Shown: one piece after another, positions 61,962 to 64,000 of the stretch
Layout of the letters: every line of letters begins with the position of its first letter
How positions within the stretch are numbered: the stretch's first letter is position 1
DNA from: Sporosarcina sp. 6E9
GTDB lineage: Bacteria; Bacillota; Bacilli; Bacillales_A; Planococcaceae
Reading direction: 5' to 3'
Assembly (NCBI RefSeq): GCF_017921835.1
Contig: NZ_JAGEMN010000001.1
Span: 799,874 to 863,873, forward strand
Length of the DNA stretch: 64,000 bases
Notes under the pieces: model-generated
Database searches by the model: none
The model's input: the letters and a program-made list of their open reading frames with translations, nothing else
What the model was told of the DNA's origin: nothing
Position numbers and translations under genes: made by a program

Positions 61962-62867
61962 ATGATTGATGTTTATTTGTTTAGCGGGTTTCTTGGAAGT
62001 GGAAAAACATCTCTATTATTAAATGTGATTCAAGAATTAAAAGCAGCAGGAAAAACACCTGCAGTCTTTATGAATGAATTTGGAAATTTAAAAGTTGATT
62101 CGAATGCCATAGAAGGCGATGTTCCGTTGAAAGAGTTACTAGATGGTTGTATATGCTGTTCAGGCGCGGAGAAGACGGAGGCGCAGCTTCAGGGCCTATT
62201 AGAGGAAAATGACCATATCGATGTCATTCTTATCGAAACAACCGGAGCGGCCCATCCTGTGGAAGCACTTGATGCGGTTTATTCACCGTTATTTGCTGAT
62301 CGATTGCAAGTAAAAGGTATTGTAACGGTCGTTGACAGCAAGCTCTGGCTTAACCGTGATACATTATCACCGAGAATCCGTGCCCTTTATATGGAACAGA
62401 TAAAACACGCGCATTTATTACTGGCGAATAAAACGGACTTATTAACTCCAGATGAACTCGCAACGGTCACAATGGAGTTATCTAATTTTAATAGTTTCGT
62501 CCCAATCATTCAAACCGTAAATGCGAGACTAGGCTTCTCTTATATAGAAGATGTCCTGCAGTCAGAGAAAAAAAGAACAACAGAAGCTATCGTGTCAGGC
62601 GCAGGTCTTCCATTGTCCTCAAAACTGATTACATTTTCGGATAGTGTGAAAATGGATGAGTTTGAAAACTGGGTGAAATCTTTACCGGATACAGTTTATC
62701 GCATGAAAGGATTCGTCCCTGTAGTCGGAACGAAAAACCCTTATTTATTCCAATATGCATATGGAATGGTTAATTGGATGCCGGAATATGTAAAAATGGA
62801 TCCAAGACTAGTCATAATTGGTGAAGGAATTGACGAGATAGACTATGATAAATCAGCAAAATACTGA
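61962..62867 (+). CDS. CobW/P47K family G3E GTPase (metal chaperone)
   Basis: A 301-residue GTP-dependent metallochaperone of the COG0523 group, members of which supply zinc or cobalt to target enzymes. It has the P-loop FSGFLGSGKTSLL near 7-19, the metal-binding CxCC motif in LLDGCICCSG near 60-69, IETTGAAHP (Walker B region) and NKTDLL (base recognition). The CobW C-terminal domain spans about 205-290. A GTG at 61953 overlaps the ribosome binding site region; ATG 61962 follows GAGGTGA. No complete Zur box lies upstream. Confidence 0.9.
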   Translation: MIDVYLFSGFLGSGKTSLLLNVIQELKAAGKTPAVFMNEFGNLKVDSNAIEGDVPLKELLDGCICCSGAEKTEAQLQGLLEENDHIDVILIETTGAAHPVEALDAVYSPLFADRLQVKGIVTVVDSKLWLNRDTLSPRIRALYMEQIKHAHLLLANKTDLLTPDELATVTMELSNFNSFVPIIQTVNARLGFSYIEDVLQSEKKRTTEAIVSGAGLPLSSKLITFSDSVKMDEFENWVKSLPDTVYRMKGFVPVVGTKNPYLFQYAYGMVNWMPEYVKMDPRLVIIGEGIDEIDYDKSAKY

Positions 62868-63044
62868 TGCAGTCAACCCGTAATTAGTTGTAATAAAATC
62901 ATAGTTCTCCAAAAGTATCCAATTCCTGCTGAAAATTTTCCCATAGCAATCGTATTTATACTTTGTTTGGCTTTACTGGTAGGAAATTCCGAAATTCGGA
63001 GTCTCATAGACGTTATGATAGATTGCGAAGGGAGGAGTTAAGAG

Positions 63045-63953
63045 ATGAAAAAATCGATTGCGGTCATCTTACTCGGTTCGGCACTCTTACTGCCGAACAA
63101 CAATAGTGTAGAAGCTTCATATTCAAATAACAATATACAGGTGCAAAAAGTACAGTTTGTTAATTGTATAGACTGGGAGGGCAAAACGTTTGATTTCAGT
63201 AATATGAAACTGAAAGAAAACGATTATAAAGCTCTTCAAGAAAATTTGATGAAAAGTTTCGCAAAATATTTGGAGGTAACAAAGCCTACTGACGCTAAAC
63301 CGGCTCCAGAAGCTAAACCAGCTCCAGAAGCTAAACCAGCACCGGAAGCTAAGCCAGCTCCAGAAGCTAAGCCAGTTCCAGAAGCTAAGCCAACACCGGA
63401 GGCTAAGCCAGTTCCAGAAGCTAAGCCAGCTCCAGAAGCTAAGCCAGCTCCAGAAGCTAAGCCAACACCGGAGGCTAAGCCAGCTCCAGAAGCTAAGCCA
63501 GCACCGGCACCAACTACACCTGCACCAACACCGGAAAAACCAGCTAAACCAGTTGAGGCTGCACCAAACGCTTCGGTTTCAGCAATTGAGAAACAAGTTA
63601 TTGATTTAACAAATGCCGAAAGACAAAAAGCAGGTCTAAAACCATTACAATCAGATAGTAAATTAATGGATTCAGCCCGTGCAAAATCTAAAGACATGTC
63701 ATCAAAAGGGTATTTCTCACATACGAGCCCTACATATGGCAGCCCATTTGATCAAATGAAACAATTTGGCGTTTCATATAGCGCAGCAGGCGAAAACATT
63801 GCAATGGGTCAACGTACTCCTGCAGAAGTTGTTAAAGCTTGGATGGATTCTCCAGGACATAGAGAAAACATTTTAAAACCCGGCTTTACTCATATCGGAA
63901 TCGGTTATGATTCAAACGGTAACTACTGGACACAACAATTTATTACTAAATAA
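63045..63953 (+). CDS. secreted CAP-domain protein with PxPEAK repeats
   Basis: A 302-residue exported protein. A signal peptide (about 1-26, ending near VEASYS) is followed by a 60-residue region, then eleven hexapeptide repeats of the form P-(A/V/T)-P-E-A-K (about 86-151), a Pro/Thr linker, and a C-terminal CAP/SCP domain (about 183-302) with LTNAERQKAGLKPL, SKGYFSHTSPTYG, GENIAMGQRTP and SPGHRENILKPGFTHIGIGY. The His and Glu residues of the CAP cavity are present. The domain resembles B. subtilis YkwD. The repeat probably spans or binds the wall. The ribosome binding site is GGGAGGAG. Confidence 0.93.
   Translation: MKKSIAVILLGSALLLPNNNSVEASYSNNNIQVQKVQFVNCIDWEGKTFDFSNMKLKENDYKALQENLMKSFAKYLEVTKPTDAKPAPEAKPAPEAKPAPEAKPAPEAKPVPEAKPTPEAKPVPEAKPAPEAKPAPEAKPTPEAKPAPEAKPAPAPTTPAPTPEKPAKPVEAAPNASVSAIEKQVIDLTNAERQKAGLKPLQSDSKLMDSARAKSKDMSSKGYFSHTSPTYGSPFDQMKQFGVSYSAAGENIAMGQRTPAEVVKAWMDSPGHRENILKPGFTHIGIGYDSNGNYWTQQFITK
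63300..63497 (+). repeat. eleven tandem 18-bp repeats inside the CAP-domain gene
   Basis: Units of the type CCAGCTCCAGAAGCTAAG run in frame from 63300 to 63497 with no gaps (198 bp). Variants change the second residue to Val (GTT) or Thr (ACA). Several neighbouring units are identical at DNA level, which points to recent slippage. Confidence 0.95.
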
Positions 63954-64000
63954 AATATAAACTTTGAAAAAGCGATTCTCCAAGCCAATCTTAAATGGCT

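Noticed and set aside
62985-63005. Palindrome CCGAAATTCGG upstream of the CAP-domain gene
   Set aside because: The symmetric arms are only five bases long, no promoter elements are placed around it, and it could occur by chance in AT-rich DNA.
63236-63697. Gly/Ala-rich open frame on the minus strand opposite the CAP-domain gene
   Set aside because: It is a by-product of the 18-bp coding repeat. It has no ribosome binding site and the plus-strand frame has clear domains and a signal peptide.

Overview
The window is chromosomal DNA from a low-GC Gram-positive bacterium of the order Bacillales. The proteins look most like the Planococcaceae (Sporosarcina and relatives). This rests on remembered Bacillus subtilis homologues and gene order, not on a search. 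Almost every gene has a purine-rich ribosome binding site, TTG and GTG starts are common, and most transcription units end in strong hairpins. I see no tRNA, rRNA, CRISPR array, transposase or integrase.

Layout. (1) 1-8957 is a conserved core: relA, dtd, an SH3b amidase on the opposite strand, a histidine T-box leader, hisS, aspS, a 6S RNA and the tRNA t6A dehydratase gene. It matches the B. subtilis relA-yrvI-yrvJ-hisS-aspS-bsrB-yrvM order. (2) 8958-17579 holds a glycine betaine ABC transporter (binding protein, permease, ATPase), a CidA/CidB-type pair, a patatin-like phospholipase, a UbiB-family kinase, a 29-codon membrane peptide gene and a squalene/phytoene synthase-like gene. (3) 17697-23406 is the most unusual part: one transcription unit with a good promoter and a leader hairpin, coding for a 1282-residue UPF1-like SF1 helicase with a long coiled-coil insertion, an unknown protein with a possible winged helix, and a WYL-domain regulator. 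It may be an undescribed nucleic-acid-processing or defence cassette. (4) 23581-30122 carries divergent psd/pssA, yunC, a MetNIQ-type transporter with a short ATPase, heme O synthase, and a small operon behind an almost ideal FNR-type promoter.

(5) 30233-46808 is accessory: a LysM/beta-propeller protein, an S66 peptidase, catalase, an NRDE protein, a PlsY-like acyltransferase, arylamine N-acetyltransferase, an ion-transporter-like membrane protein, four DUF948 paralogues in two converging pairs, a holin-like protein, glycerate kinase, a PepSY protein, a peptide symporter, and a LytTR-DUF3021-ABC exporter operon. (6) 47049-53461 has an ABC-F protein, a stand-alone Nfu_N domain followed by CvfC with the same domain, a catalytically dead amidase paralogue beside an intact amidase, a bacilliredoxin and a methyltransferase. 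(7) 53504-61871 resembles further B. subtilis blocks: ypjP, thyA, dfrA, degV, ypmR, ypmS, msrA, msrB, yozE, deoD, ctpA. A CobW GTPase and a secreted CAP-domain protein with hexapeptide repeats close the window.

Themes. Translation and stringent control (relA, dtd, hisS, aspS, t6A dehydratase, ABC-F) lie at one end. Envelope work recurs throughout: three amidase-fold genes, LysM and SH3b domains, LD-carboxypeptidase, CtpA, phospholipid synthesis, CidAB. Oxidative defence (catalase, MsrA/MsrB, bacilliredoxin) and folate/nucleotide metabolism (thyA, dfrA, deoD) complete the housekeeping set. Starts were moved downstream wherever the first possible start codon overlaps its own ribosome binding site or adds an unlikely N-terminus.
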